A stretch of 64,000 bases of DNA from Clostridia bacterium (GCA_017549285.1 JAFYVE010000007.1:22579-86578); one strand, 5' to 3'. Shown: positions 36,833 to 44,443, counted from the first letter of the stretch. Numbers and translations: made by a program. Notes: a model not told the origin generated them from the sequence alone.

Positions 36833-36880
36833 ACTAACCCGTAACATTAATTTGTGCGGCACCTTCAAGTGGCAAGAATT

Positions 36881-36924
36881 GAGCCCCCAGATATGGTGTT
36901 TTTCCATATCTGGGGGCTCTTTTT
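36881..36924 (+). terminator. Strong terminator just inside the left end
   Basis: Sixteen-base stem GAGCCCCCAGATATGG/CCATATCTGGGGGCTC, seven-base loop, five T. It insulates the cargo from host transcription of the upstream gene. Confidence 0.9.
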
Positions 36925-36933
36925 GTACATATC

Positions 36934-36962
36934 TTGAATTTTACATAATTTTATGCTATACT
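36934..36962 (+). promoter_or_regulatory. Promoter for the retron-type operon
   Basis: TTGAAT (36934-36939), 17-base spacer, TATACT (36957-36962). Predicted transcription start near 36969, about 350 bases before the first gene, leaving room for a structured RNA. Confidence 0.65.
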
Positions 36963-36968
36963 ATTTGC

Positions 36969-37216
36969 GTCAGTACGAGCAGTCAGATCAGACTTCGTAT
37001 GGTTCGCGGCGACGCGGGCGGCATCGTGCTCTCGGGCATGGATGCATTTGTTTGCGGCACATACTCCCCGATATACTCGTCATACACCTACACCATCACA
37101 CCCGTATTAGGTCGTGAATGAGTGTGTAGATGTGTACCTGTATGAGATGTAATAGTGTCGAGACGTATAAGACAGAGCAGACTGGATTAACTGGTTTGGG
37201 AAGTCGGATTTGTGCT
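36969..37216 (+). ncRNA. Candidate retron msr-msd RNA
   Basis: Untranslated region ahead of a retron-type RT. An a1/a2-like long-range pair is visible: AGCA (36978-36981) plus CAGATCAGACTTC (36984-36996) can pair with GAAGTCGGATTTGTGCT (37200-37216), 16 of 17 positions paired including one G-U, with a GT bulge. Inside lies a hairpin TACACCTACAC (near 37083) with GTGTAGATGTGTA and a ~28-base loop, a plausible msd stem. A local hairpin TACGA/TCGTA (36974-36999) would compete with the a1 pairing. Branch guanosine and cDNA ends cannot be fixed from sequence alone. Confidence 0.5.
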
Positions 37217-37247
37217 GGTGCGAAACGTGATACACGGCTGCATAGTT

Positions 37248-37310
37248 CCTTTGTTATTGGCGGGATGGGAAGTCCCCTCAGCTGCAGATGAGGGCCAATA
37301 ATAACAAAGG
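37248..37310 (+). promoter_or_regulatory. Structured leader overlapping the RBS of the small membrane gene
   Basis: Outer stem CCTTTGTTATTGGC (37248-37261) with GCCAATAATAACAAAGG (37294-37310, three-base bulge) encloses two small hairpins, GGGA..TCCC and CCTCA..TGAGG. The outer stem's 3' arm runs into the AAAGGAGG ribosome site, so folding could limit translation of the 72-aa protein. It could instead be part of the retron RNA. Confidence 0.5.
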
Positions 37311-37320
37311 AGGTGAGTTC

Positions 37321-37539
37321 GTGAAAAAGGCGGACAACCCTGTTGTCATTGTCAATGGCAACAACAACGACGTGGAAGTCAAGGTCATCGTTACCGAGAC
37401 TCCATCAAAAACCCCTGCTGCTGTCGTGATCGCAATTGCTGCGATCGTGGTGGTAGCCGTACTGGCTGTATCACTTTGCTGTCCTGAATTGCTTGCTGAT
37501 TTTGTCCGTTGGATTGTCAGCGTAGCAGTTGGTAGCTAA
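37321..37539 (+). CDS. 72-aa single-pass membrane protein, possible effector of the retron operon
   Basis: Begins with GTG 37321, GGAGG seven bases before it. The N-terminal ~30 residues are soluble (PVVIVNGNNNDVEVKVIV), followed by a strongly hydrophobic segment at about 34-53 (AAVVIAIAAIVVVAVLAVSL) and a short amphipathic tail ELLADFVRWIVSVAVGS. First gene of the operon, 31 bases before the RT. Small membrane proteins serve as toxic effectors in several retron types, so the same role is possible here; I do not recognise the family. An upstream in-frame ATG (37288) lies within the leader hairpin and has no RBS. Confidence 0.68.
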   Translation: MKKADNPVVIVNGNNNDVEVKVIVTETPSKTPAAVVIAIAAIVVVAVLAVSLCCPELLADFVRWIVSVAVGS

Positions 37540-37570
37540 CACCAGCACATTTTTTAAGAATTGAGGTGGA

Positions 37571-38542
37571 ATGCCTTTGACATATACGGATTGTCCCCTT
37601 TATGGGCTTAAATCAAAGAAAATGCTGAAGCGCTTACTGCGTATAGAGGACAGCAAATTTTTGAAGCAAGATTACGTAGCTTCAATGGTTTCTCCTTACA
37701 TAGATAAAAAAGGAAAACCGCGCTTAATAGAACCACCGCGCGAAGAATTGAAAATAATACAAAAACGGATCAAACAGATGCTGGGGCAGATTATAGTGCC
37801 CAGCAATGTCTTTTCTGGAATAAAAGGCCGTTCCTATGCAGACAACGCGGTGATGCACACCGGCGAAAGCCGAAGAAATTTATTCAAAATCGATTTAACC
37901 GCATTCTTTCCGTCGATTAGCAGAGAGACGGTTTATCACTTTTTCTACGAGGATTTGTGCTGTTCACCAGATATAGCAGAGATTCTAACAAATTTTACAA
38001 CCATTGACCTTGATAAATCACAGGCAAATTGTCTGGATGATATATATAGTTTCTTGGATTCGAAAGGCGTTTTGTGTAAGAACCATCTGATATCTGGAGC
38101 GCCTACCAGTCAGATTATGTCATATCTTGTTAACCATCAGATGTTTGACGAGATGCAAAAAGTCGCTGACGAAAATGGTGCCGTAATGACGGTTTACGTA
38201 GACGATGTGACTTTTTCCGCAGAAAACCGCATATCGAAAAATTTTAGAGACAGAATCATTGCCATAGTTCGAAAATATGGTTATCAAATATCCAAATCCA
38301 AAGTTAAAAAATACACAAAGTTGTATCCCAAGCTGGTTACTGGAGTGGTTATCGATTCAGAAGGCAAACCCGTCATCAAAAACAGCATGCGTGAAAAGAT
38401 AATCAAAGAGCATGATTACTTGCGCGAACATCCCGACGATGCAAAATCGCGTCAACGATTAAGAGGATTGTTGACAGCGGCACGACAAGTGAATAACCAC
38501 GCCTTTCCAACGATATACAAATTCGCACACAATAAAACATAG
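37571..38542 (+). CDS. Retron-type reverse transcriptase
   Basis: 323-aa RT. Seen: RLIEPPREELKIIQKRIKQM (residues 51-70), KGRSYADNAVMH with the retron NAxxH signature (92-96), LFKIDLTAFFPSI with catalytic Asp108, ISGAPTSQIMSYLVN, catalytic YVDD at 209-212, and the retron VTG motif in KLVTGVVIDSEGKP (256-258). No maturase, endonuclease or primase domain, which sets it apart from group II intron and DGR enzymes. In retrons the RT copies its own msr-msd RNA into multicopy ssDNA that pairs with effector proteins. GAGGTGG stands close to the ATG. Lower GC than the satellite core. Confidence 0.87.
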   Translation: MPLTYTDCPLYGLKSKKMLKRLLRIEDSKFLKQDYVASMVSPYIDKKGKPRLIEPPREELKIIQKRIKQMLGQIIVPSNVFSGIKGRSYADNAVMHTGESRRNLFKIDLTAFFPSISRETVYHFFYEDLCCSPDIAEILTNFTTIDLDKSQANCLDDIYSFLDSKGVLCKNHLISGAPTSQIMSYLVNHQMFDEMQKVADENGAVMTVYVDDVTFSAENRISKNFRDRIIAIVRKYGYQISKSKVKKYTKLYPKLVTGVVIDSEGKPVIKNSMREKIIKEHDYLREHPDDAKSRQRLRGLLTAARQVNNHAFPTIYKFAHNKT

Positions 38543-38560
38543 CAGCTGCCGAGGTGGAGT

Positions 38561-39334
38561 ATGAAAAAAGAAGACGAACATCAACAACGCGCAATACAAG
38601 GAACTCTGATTTTTAAGGACGATGAATCATACAGAGCCTATCGGGATGGAAATGCTCGTTTTAACAATGGCCTGAGACGTGGCGATGGAACCTTATATCG
38701 TCAACCAGATTTCGAGGAACTCCATCCATGCGACGTCGAAGATGGCAGACGATCATTATCCGATCAAGATCGTTATATAGCTGAAATGGTCTGCGATATC
38801 TTAAGACCAGTTGTGGAAAAATTAAGCGATGTAATAGTATATCACATAGAAAAATGGGTAGAAACGAAAGCAATCCCTGCAGCAAAAACTGCAGCAAAAA
38901 AGTTTTTTAAAGATATAAGCATTATTGCTTCTGGAATAAGTGCCGGAATCGCAGGAGAATCTCCAAAAGCCCTTAAGCTGATAGAGGCAAGCAAACAAAA
39001 AGTAACCCCCAAACCTTCTGTTAATATTAGTGCTGCAGAGGCATGCGAAATAATCAACAGCATGCGTTATCATGCTGTGCATCTTGCATTTGATATAAAG
39101 AGATTAGCAAATGCGTTGGTGATTGAAAGCGACGCGGAAAAACAACAAATTTGTCGACAGGAATTTGAAAAACTGGCCACTCAAGAAGTAACGACCTGCA
39201 TAGTGTTTCTGCTAGCAAATGCACAACAGTATAAGCTGGATGCAAAAACCGTCGATATTTTGTCTGATTTTCGCGAAGGGTATGTCACCATAGATAATAA
39301 CAAAGTGCTTATAGAAAAATTGTTATCTGCATAG
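38561..39334 (+). CDS. Unrecognised 257-aa protein of the retron operon
   Basis: GAGGTGG precedes ATG 38561, 18 bases after the RT stop. N-terminal third is charged and aromatic (GTLIFKDDESYRAYRDGNAR, GDGTLYRQPDFEELHP). Middle is helical with KKFFKDISIIASGISAGIAG, possibly amphipathic. C-terminal half (about 150-257) is a helical bundle with AAEACEIINSMRYHAVHLAF and ANAQQYKLDAKTVDIL. No Walker, HTH, nuclease or protease motif is visible. Position directly behind the RT makes it a candidate effector or adaptor; no known family comes to mind. Confidence 0.72.
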   Translation: MKKEDEHQQRAIQGTLIFKDDESYRAYRDGNARFNNGLRRGDGTLYRQPDFEELHPCDVEDGRRSLSDQDRYIAEMVCDILRPVVEKLSDVIVYHIEKWVETKAIPAAKTAAKKFFKDISIIASGISAGIAGESPKALKLIEASKQKVTPKPSVNISAAEACEIINSMRYHAVHLAFDIKRLANALVIESDAEKQQICRQEFEKLATQEVTTCIVFLLANAQQYKLDAKTVDILSDFREGYVTIDNNKVLIEKLLSA

Positions 39335-39382
39335 TATTTATAGATTTTTTAACAGGAAATTTCCAAGAAAGCAGGTGTAGCT

Positions 39383-40567
39383 ATGGCAAATTTAGATTTT
39401 ATTTTACAAGGCTTATCGAATACAGATGACCATTTTGCATCTACGCACAATGTTTTTTCTTTGGTAGATGTAACTGGCGGCATTGTTGCATCGGCGTTTA
39501 TGAACGCAGCAGGAGCCAGTATAATCGCCGAAATGGTGGCACCACTTGCGGATCGGATAAAAGTTTTTGTCGGAGTGCGAAATGATGTCACAACGCTTCA
39601 AGCAATTCAAACTCTTGTAAGCCAGAACATCTATCCGATTTTAGTCGATACAGCAACGCAAGCATTTATTTTCCACCCAAAAGTGTATATGACACGTAAC
39701 GCAGAACACGCTCGACTGATTGTTGGAAGTGCCAATGCAACTACAGGCGGCATGGTGAAAAACATAGAAGCCAGCCTATATGCCGAACTTGATATGTGCG
39801 TTGCTGATGATGTTGCACTTTTTGATAAAGTAATGACTTCATTTGAGGAATTATCCACACGGTTCCCAGAAAATGTGTTTCAGATTTCTGCGGAAACTGA
39901 TTTGAACTTATTCGTAGAACAGGGGTTGCTGATCGATCAGAATAACACACAGTACAGAACGCGAATGCGGGCAACCGGAACTACTCGAACGGATAATAGG
40001 CAGAGAATGCGTCTAAGTACTCGTACACTGCCGAGGATCACCCGTACAGCGCATCAGCCCACAGAGACGGTTCAGATTCAAGGCACACCCACTGTGATCA
40101 CTGCAGTGCGCAATGATCGGCTGCTTTGGAAAAGCCGTGGCCTAACAAGGCGCGACCTCAACATACCAACAGCGGCAGGCACAAACGCAACGGGTTCCAT
40201 GCTCTTCAAAAAAGGAGATGCAACTCAAGACATCGATCCGCGCAGCTATTTCCGCGATACGGTATTTGCGGGTGAAAATTGGATGCATGACACTACTCCG
40301 ACCACTGCGCACATGGAGCGTTGCTTCTGTAATTTCAACATTATTATCAAAGGCGTTGATTATGGCATTCACAGATTGCAGTTGTCTCATAACTCCAGAA
40401 CGGATACTAGGGCATACGAACAGCACAACAGTATGACTCAAATCCACTGGGGCGCAAATGTGAAAGCATTAATCGCGCACGAAGATTTGTTGGATTGCAT
40501 TCTCACACTATATGCACCGCAAGAAGGCAGTGATGCATATACATTGATATTTGGCGATGATGAATAA
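39383..40567 (+). CDS. PLD-type nuclease, NgoFVII/BfiI-like restriction endonuclease
   Basis: 394 aa. N-terminal phospholipase-D-like domain with one HxK motif, FHPKVYMTRN (His98, Lys100), followed by LIVGSANATTGG (Ser116, Asn118), the pattern of metal-independent PLD nucleases such as BfiI and NgoFVII, which dimerise to build one active site. A basic Arg/Thr-rich linker (about 200-240) leads to a C-terminal domain (about 320-394, FNIIIKGVDYGIHRLQLSHN, then IHWGANVKALIAHEDLL) that may bind DNA. It lies 48 bases after the 257-aa gene on the same strand but converges on a DNA methylase, so it may be the restriction half of an R-M pair, a retron effector, or both. Confidence 0.75.
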   Translation: MANLDFILQGLSNTDDHFASTHNVFSLVDVTGGIVASAFMNAAGASIIAEMVAPLADRIKVFVGVRNDVTTLQAIQTLVSQNIYPILVDTATQAFIFHPKVYMTRNAEHARLIVGSANATTGGMVKNIEASLYAELDMCVADDVALFDKVMTSFEELSTRFPENVFQISAETDLNLFVEQGLLIDQNNTQYRTRMRATGTTRTDNRQRMRLSTRTLPRITRTAHQPTETVQIQGTPTVITAVRNDRLLWKSRGLTRRDLNIPTAAGTNATGSMLFKKGDATQDIDPRSYFRDTVFAGENWMHDTTPTTAHMERCFCNFNIIIKGVDYGIHRLQLSHNSRTDTRAYEQHNSMTQIHWGANVKALIAHEDLLDCILTLYAPQEGSDAYTLIFGDDE

Positions 40568-40574
40568 TTAAAGT

Positions 40575-40608
40575 AAAAGGATGCTGCTATGATTGGCAGC
40601 ATCCTTTT
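40575..40608. terminator. Bidirectional terminator between nuclease and methylase
   Basis: Thirteen-base stem AAAAGGATGCTGC/GCAGCATCCTTTT, eight-base loop, with T/A tracts on both sides. Confidence 0.88.
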
Positions 40609-40611
40609 ATT

Positions 40612-42246
40612 TTAATCATCAGAAGCAATACGCTGGCGACGCAGTTGCAATCTCGCAAGGGCCTTTTGTAAAATAACAATGTCTGAATAATCAATGTCAG
40701 TTACGCCAGAGAACAAAGCCTTATCCTGCAATTCCAAAAGTTTTTTTCCATCCAACTGACGGACGTTTATATTGAGTGCGTCAACAGTTGTTCCGAATCC
40801 TTCGACATAGGGAACCACGAGGCGCTCTATCTCAGAAGGAACTAATTCCAGAACACCACCACCGTAGAATCGACCCTCCAATTCTGCGCTCAAAGCTGTT
40901 ACGGAGTTTAAGAAACACGCAACTAGTGTTTCGGCATCGATTCCAGCGTTAGGAGTAATACGATATGCGGTATCAGTTGTGTATGCATTTAACCTATTCA
41001 AAATAAGGCGTGGCATTCCATTACTTCGTTTTAACATATTTACAGGTGTAGAAAACACAGACGGAACTTTGTACCACGGCTGCCTGATACGACATTTGTA
41101 CCGAGACGGAATGTCTTGTTTAGCGCCGACTGCTAAATATTCGGCATATACATCACCATCATTTTCGGAATCAAAATACAGAAAGTTTGTTGGATATCCA
41201 TGTTCTCTGTTTTGATCATGTTGATTTTGATCGTAAATCACTCCGGGACAATGTTCACTGCGTCCGAACATCGGATGAGCTTTTACTTCTAAGGCGTACT
41301 CTTGAACAACGATATCAGGCACCAAGAAAAACTTGTTTGCACCAGTGACGATGCCGACATCCACCGCTGCAAGATTATCGAAAGTAGTGAAAATTTTTGA
41401 TGAGCGCACCCGCTTGTATGCAGCTAACTCTTCTTTTGAAAGCAATGCATATGTCCATTTTTTTGTTAGCACTTCACCGGGAATATAGTCAGCAGTGTTA
41501 AAAAGCTCATATGGGTTGCCATTAGCAAATTCTTTTCCCTTGGTACGAATAATAGCTGCGCTAGATTGCTCTCTTGAAGTTGTTTTTTTCTGTGCCATAA
41601 GGAGCATAGCGCCTTGCAAGGTGTCATCAAACCAAAGATCTTCTGGATCGATAAGGAGCATCTTGCTGCACGATGATAGTAAGTATTCACGAAGTCCTTG
41701 TGCGTATAGTACGTGGAGGATTTCAGACGGGATAACCATTCCGATCACACCACCCGGGATAAGGAACTCAATTGAAGAAACAACAAAAGGAATCCATAGA
41801 TTTGTATGTTTTGTAAATTTCATACCCAGTAAATCAAAAATTTTCTGAGCATTGGCTTGCTGCTCTTTTTCCAAATACTGATATCTTACAAATGGAGGAT
41901 TTCCAACAACAGCATCGAATTTTTGCGGACAGTTTGATTGAATGTTATCAATTGCCCATGCAAGAAAATCTTGATCATGCAAAGCAATATCTACCGATAA
42001 TGTGGCAGGTCTTTTCCTGCACAATTCGAGAGCAGCGGAATCTGTGTCGAAGCCAATCAAGGACAATTGATCAGATGGCAATTCTCTAATAGCTTCATCA
42101 AAAAACACACCATCTCCACAACTGGGTTCAAGAATGGTTTTAACATTGTAGTTGCTTATCCACCGTGCAACAAAGTTGGCAATCCATTCCGGTGTATAAT
42201 AGCTGCCGCGCAACTTCTTTTCACTTTCATTAACTTTAAAATTCAT
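40612..42246 (-). CDS. N6-adenine DNA methyltransferase (type II, Eco57I/TaqI-like)
   Basis: 544 aa. GSYYTPEWIANFVARW, SAM motif I TILEPSCGDGVFFDEA (residues 37-52), acidic motif II LIGFDTDSAAL and catalytic motif IV NPPFVRYQ (116-123). The C-terminal half is a target-recognition region (KRSNGMPRLILNRLNAYTTD). No nuclease motif is visible, so it is not a fused type IIG enzyme. ATG 42246 is chosen because GGTGA stands five bases upstream and the HTH stop lies directly before it; an upstream frame to 42291 overlaps the HTH gene. Likely protects DNA from the converging PLD-type nuclease; target sequence unknown. Confidence 0.87.
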   Translation of the reverse strand: MNFKVNESEKKLRGSYYTPEWIANFVARWISNYNVKTILEPSCGDGVFFDEAIRELPSDQLSLIGFDTDSAALELCRKRPATLSVDIALHDQDFLAWAIDNIQSNCPQKFDAVVGNPPFVRYQYLEKEQQANAQKIFDLLGMKFTKHTNLWIPFVVSSIEFLIPGGVIGMVIPSEILHVLYAQGLREYLLSSCSKMLLIDPEDLWFDDTLQGAMLLMAQKKTTSREQSSAAIIRTKGKEFANGNPYELFNTADYIPGEVLTKKWTYALLSKEELAAYKRVRSSKIFTTFDNLAAVDVGIVTGANKFFLVPDIVVQEYALEVKAHPMFGRSEHCPGVIYDQNQHDQNREHGYPTNFLYFDSENDGDVYAEYLAVGAKQDIPSRYKCRIRQPWYKVPSVFSTPVNMLKRSNGMPRLILNRLNAYTTDTAYRITPNAGIDAETLVACFLNSVTALSAELEGRFYGGGVLELVPSEIERLVVPYVEGFGTTVDALNINVRQLDGKKLLELQDKALFSGVTDIDYSDIVILQKALARLQLRRQRIASDD

Positions 42247-42247
42247 A

Positions 42248-42472
42248 TTATTCACCGGCACTTTCTTTGCGAACATCGTGAATTTCCGCAATATCGCTAA
42301 GTTCGCAATTTAGCGCAATACATATTTTTTCCAGAAGTTCAGTTGTCACAGTTTCGTTTCTTCCCAATTTTGCAATTGAGGAAGAACTAATCCCGGATAA
42401 CTTTTGAAGGTCTTTTTTCTTCATGTCTTTATCAATCAACAACTTCCAGAGTCGTTTATAGCAAACAGCCAT
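42248..42472 (-). CDS. Xre-family HTH regulator, controller-type
   Basis: 74 aa, almost entirely one HTH_3 domain (KKKDLQKLSGISSSSIAKLG, then LLEKICIALNCELSDI). AGAGGTGAT precedes ATG 42472. It is translationally linked to the methylase, like C proteins of R-M systems that time methylase and nuclease expression. A promoter and a palindromic site lie upstream. Confidence 0.85.
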   Translation of the reverse strand: MAVCYKRLWKLLIDKDMKKKDLQKLSGISSSSIAKLGRNETVTTELLEKICIALNCELSDIAEIHDVRKESAGE

Positions 42473-42490
42473 AAGATCACCTCTTTTAAT

Positions 42491-42519
42491 ATGATAACAT
42501 AAATTGTTCGAAAAAGCAA
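42491..42519 (-). promoter_or_regulatory. Promoter for HTH-methylase operon
   Basis: Minus strand TTGCTT (42519-42514), 17-base spacer, TATCAT (42496-42491). Confidence 0.55.
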
Positions 42520-42555
42520 TACTATTTAGCTTATTACAAATAAAATATTTGCGTT

Positions 42556-42573
42556 CGAATAAATAACTATTCG
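42556..42573. promoter_or_regulatory. Candidate operator, inverted repeat
   Basis: CGAATA (42556-42561), six-base spacer, TATTCG (42568-42573), about 37 bases upstream of the HTH promoter -35. A related TTCGAA element lies in the promoter spacer. A plausible binding site for the controller-type HTH protein. Confidence 0.4.
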
Positions 42574-42656
42574 TTCTCACATCAAATTCAATTGTTACTT
42601 AATTGCTAACAATTTTCTTTTCGCTGGACTTCCGCGATTCTTTCTGGCTTAATTGT

Positions 42657-42677
42657 CCTGCCAAAAAAGGCAGGAGG
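42657..42677 (+). promoter_or_regulatory. Hairpin overlapping the RBS of the next gene
   Basis: CCTGCC/GGCAGG stem with a six-A loop; the 3' arm enters the AGGAGG ribosome site of the gene at 42686. Confidence 0.45.
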
Positions 42678-42685
42678 TAATGCAA

Positions 42686-42997
42686 ATGACAATCGAACAG
42701 GCGCAAAAGGACTTCGACAAGCTGATCACGAAGAATGGCTTTACCCTCGCGGGACACACCAGCGACACTGGCACTCCCATCTACCATAGGGTGTGGAAAA
42801 AGACGGTACAGGTAGCGTGGCATGGCGAGCAGGAGGAAACTCTAGAAACGCGGATTTTGCTCAGCTACGGATGCCCGCTGGTGACGATCAAGCGCAACGG
42901 CAGACAGTATCCCAAATTCATCCGTGACTACAGCAGCCCCAAACGAGCAATGAACGCCATCCGCGAAATCGTAAAGTTCGCAGGCTTCGAGTGGTAA
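42686..42997 (+). CDS. 103-aa hypothetical protein
   Basis: ATG 42686 lies eight bases after AGGAGG; an ATG six bases earlier is too close to it. Seen: TIEQAQKDFDKLITKNGFTL at the start, TPIYHRVWKKTVQVAWHG, and KRAMNAIREIVKFAGFEW at the end. Small alpha/beta protein without a known motif. It belongs to the GC-richer satellite core and forms a pair with the DUF6809-type gene 12 bases downstream. Confidence 0.72.
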   Translation: MTIEQAQKDFDKLITKNGFTLAGHTSDTGTPIYHRVWKKTVQVAWHGEQEETLETRILLSYGCPLVTIKRNGRQYPKFIRDYSSPKRAMNAIREIVKFAGFEW

Positions 42998-43009
42998 GGG
43001 GGTGATAAC

Positions 43010-43306
43010 GTGCGGAATATCATAGAGGAATTATACTATGGCAATGTCACCCCGTGTGATCGTGACATCGTCAAAGGTGGCACATATTCCCATCTGCTAA
43101 ATTTAGTAACGCGCAACGAAGATGACCTCATGCAAACGCTGACGCAAGCGCAACAGGAGACCTTCGAGAAATTCAAGGACTGCGCGTCAGAGCTTAATGA
43201 TGCCAACGAGGTAAAATCCTTCGCGCTGGGATTCAAGCTCGGTATGCGGTTGGCGCTGGAGGCCATGATCAGCACCAGCGACATCACAGAACCCAAAATG
43301 TACTAA
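43010..43306 (+). CDS. DUF6809-type small protein
   Basis: 98 aa from GTG 43010, with AGGGGGTGAT upstream. The opening RNIIEELYYGNVTPCDRDI and the closing FALGFKLGMRLALEAM match a family (DUF6809) common on mobile elements of Clostridia; function unknown. Helical, no nuclease or DNA-binding motif seen. A strong terminator follows. Confidence 0.78.
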   Translation: MRNIIEELYYGNVTPCDRDIVKGGTYSHLLNLVTRNEDDLMQTLTQAQQETFEKFKDCASELNDANEVKSFALGFKLGMRLALEAMISTSDITEPKMY

Positions 43307-43310
43307 TAAC

Positions 43311-43352
43311 AAAGCGCCATCACATCTGGAAACAGGTGTGGTGGCGCTTTTT
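43311..43352 (+). terminator. Strong intrinsic terminator
   Basis: Eighteen-base stem (43311-43328 with 43333-43350, two G-U pairs) closed by a GAAA tetraloop and followed by T. It lies between converging genes. Confidence 0.85.
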
Positions 43353-43355
43353 GCG

Positions 43356-44420
43356 TTATTCAGATTCGTTTGCTTTTTCCAGACGATCGCGGGAGCGCTT
43401 GTCCTTTTGGTTTTTCGCCTTTCGTGCGCTTTGGCATTCCTTACGGCGGCAGTACATTTGATTGCCGCGCTTGCGATAAAAGTAGCGACCGCAATTAATG
43501 CACACAGCAACAACACCGGTATATTCCTTGTTTGCCGTTTTCTTCTCCGGCGGCGCATCATCGACAACCATGCGAGCAAAAGTGTACCATGCTATGTCGA
43601 AGATAGAATGAACATCGGCAGAAAAGATATACCGGTTGGATTTTGCATGTAGCTTGGGACGCATTTGGAAGGACGGAATCAAGTCCACCAGCTTTGCGCG
43701 TAGTTCATCATAATCATCATACGGAGTGCGGACAATATCATTATCCAACGGCTGCCCTTGTGTTTTCGCATCAATCATCATTTCCAGCAGCAGATCGCCA
43801 CCGGCAGAGGAATAATCTGCGTTGGGTTGTTCCATAGGAACGTAACGGTACTTTTCAAAATACGGAATAGGATCAAAATAGCAGCCTGCTTTGCAAATAT
43901 CCAGTATCAATTCTTCCTGCCCCATGCAGGCAGCATCAATTGCGGCATAGAAACGAGAAGCAAAGTAAATACGGTTTAGATCTTCCATGAATTTGGATAT
44001 GGAGAAGGTCGCTTCCTTCTTTAATACCATGGCAATTTCGGCTGGCGTGAAGTTGGGATCGCGAACAAGAGTATTTACATCGTCGACGAAATACGGATGA
44101 ACGAATTTTTTGCACCACCGGATGATCAGTTCAAACGGCTCCTGCTTTGTTTCGGGACTGTCAATAATCCGCGCCAAATTACAAAGGCTGGACAGCAGCA
44201 TACCACCGCTAATGTCAGAATAGCTCTTATAATCTGATTCGGTGCCATTGATAACAGGGTACGCAACCAGATCATCATTCATATAATCCCAATCGTATTG
44301 CGCAAATTGAGTAACCTTGTAACCCAGTTGCCCAACACCGCCAATTTCACCGAAACCTAAAACGTCGGTCGCCCTGTCAATTTCATATTCAAAATCAAAG
44401 TTCTCTCTGTAATAACCCAT
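43356..44420 (-). CDS. 354-aa protein with C-terminal Zn-ribbon-like motif (DUF6076-like)
   Basis: N-terminal and middle parts are helical with no catalytic motif I recognise (LLSSLCNLARIID, FELIIRWCKKFVHPYF). The C-terminus has CINCGRYFYRKRGNQMYC then KECQSARKAK, a CxxC...CxxxxC zinc-finger-like layout near that of CGNR fingers, followed by a basic tail. This resembles DUF6076 proteins of clostridial elements. It is the only minus-strand gene in the satellite core and could be a regulator. Confidence 0.68.
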   Translation of the reverse strand: MGYYRENFDFEYEIDRATDVLGFGEIGGVGQLGYKVTQFAQYDWDYMNDDLVAYPVINGTESDYKSYSDISGGMLLSSLCNLARIIDSPETKQEPFELIIRWCKKFVHPYFVDDVNTLVRDPNFTPAEIAMVLKKEATFSISKFMEDLNRIYFASRFYAAIDAACMGQEELILDICKAGCYFDPIPYFEKYRYVPMEQPNADYSSAGGDLLLEMMIDAKTQGQPLDNDIVRTPYDDYDELRAKLVDLIPSFQMRPKLHAKSNRYIFSADVHSIFDIAWYTFARMVVDDAPPEKKTANKEYTGVVAVCINCGRYFYRKRGNQMYCRRKECQSARKAKNQKDKRSRDRLEKANESE

Positions 44421-44443
44421 ATCCTACTCCATACCGCCAATGT

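Noticed and set aside
36852-37121. 89-aa open frame across the left end of the element
   Set aside because: It runs through the strong terminator and the promoter and has no ribosome site; the region fits an untranslated RNA better.
37571-38542. Group II intron or diversity-generating retroelement RT
   Set aside because: No maturase or endonuclease domain, no intron RNA domains V/VI, no template repeat; retron-type NAxxH and VTG motifs are present.
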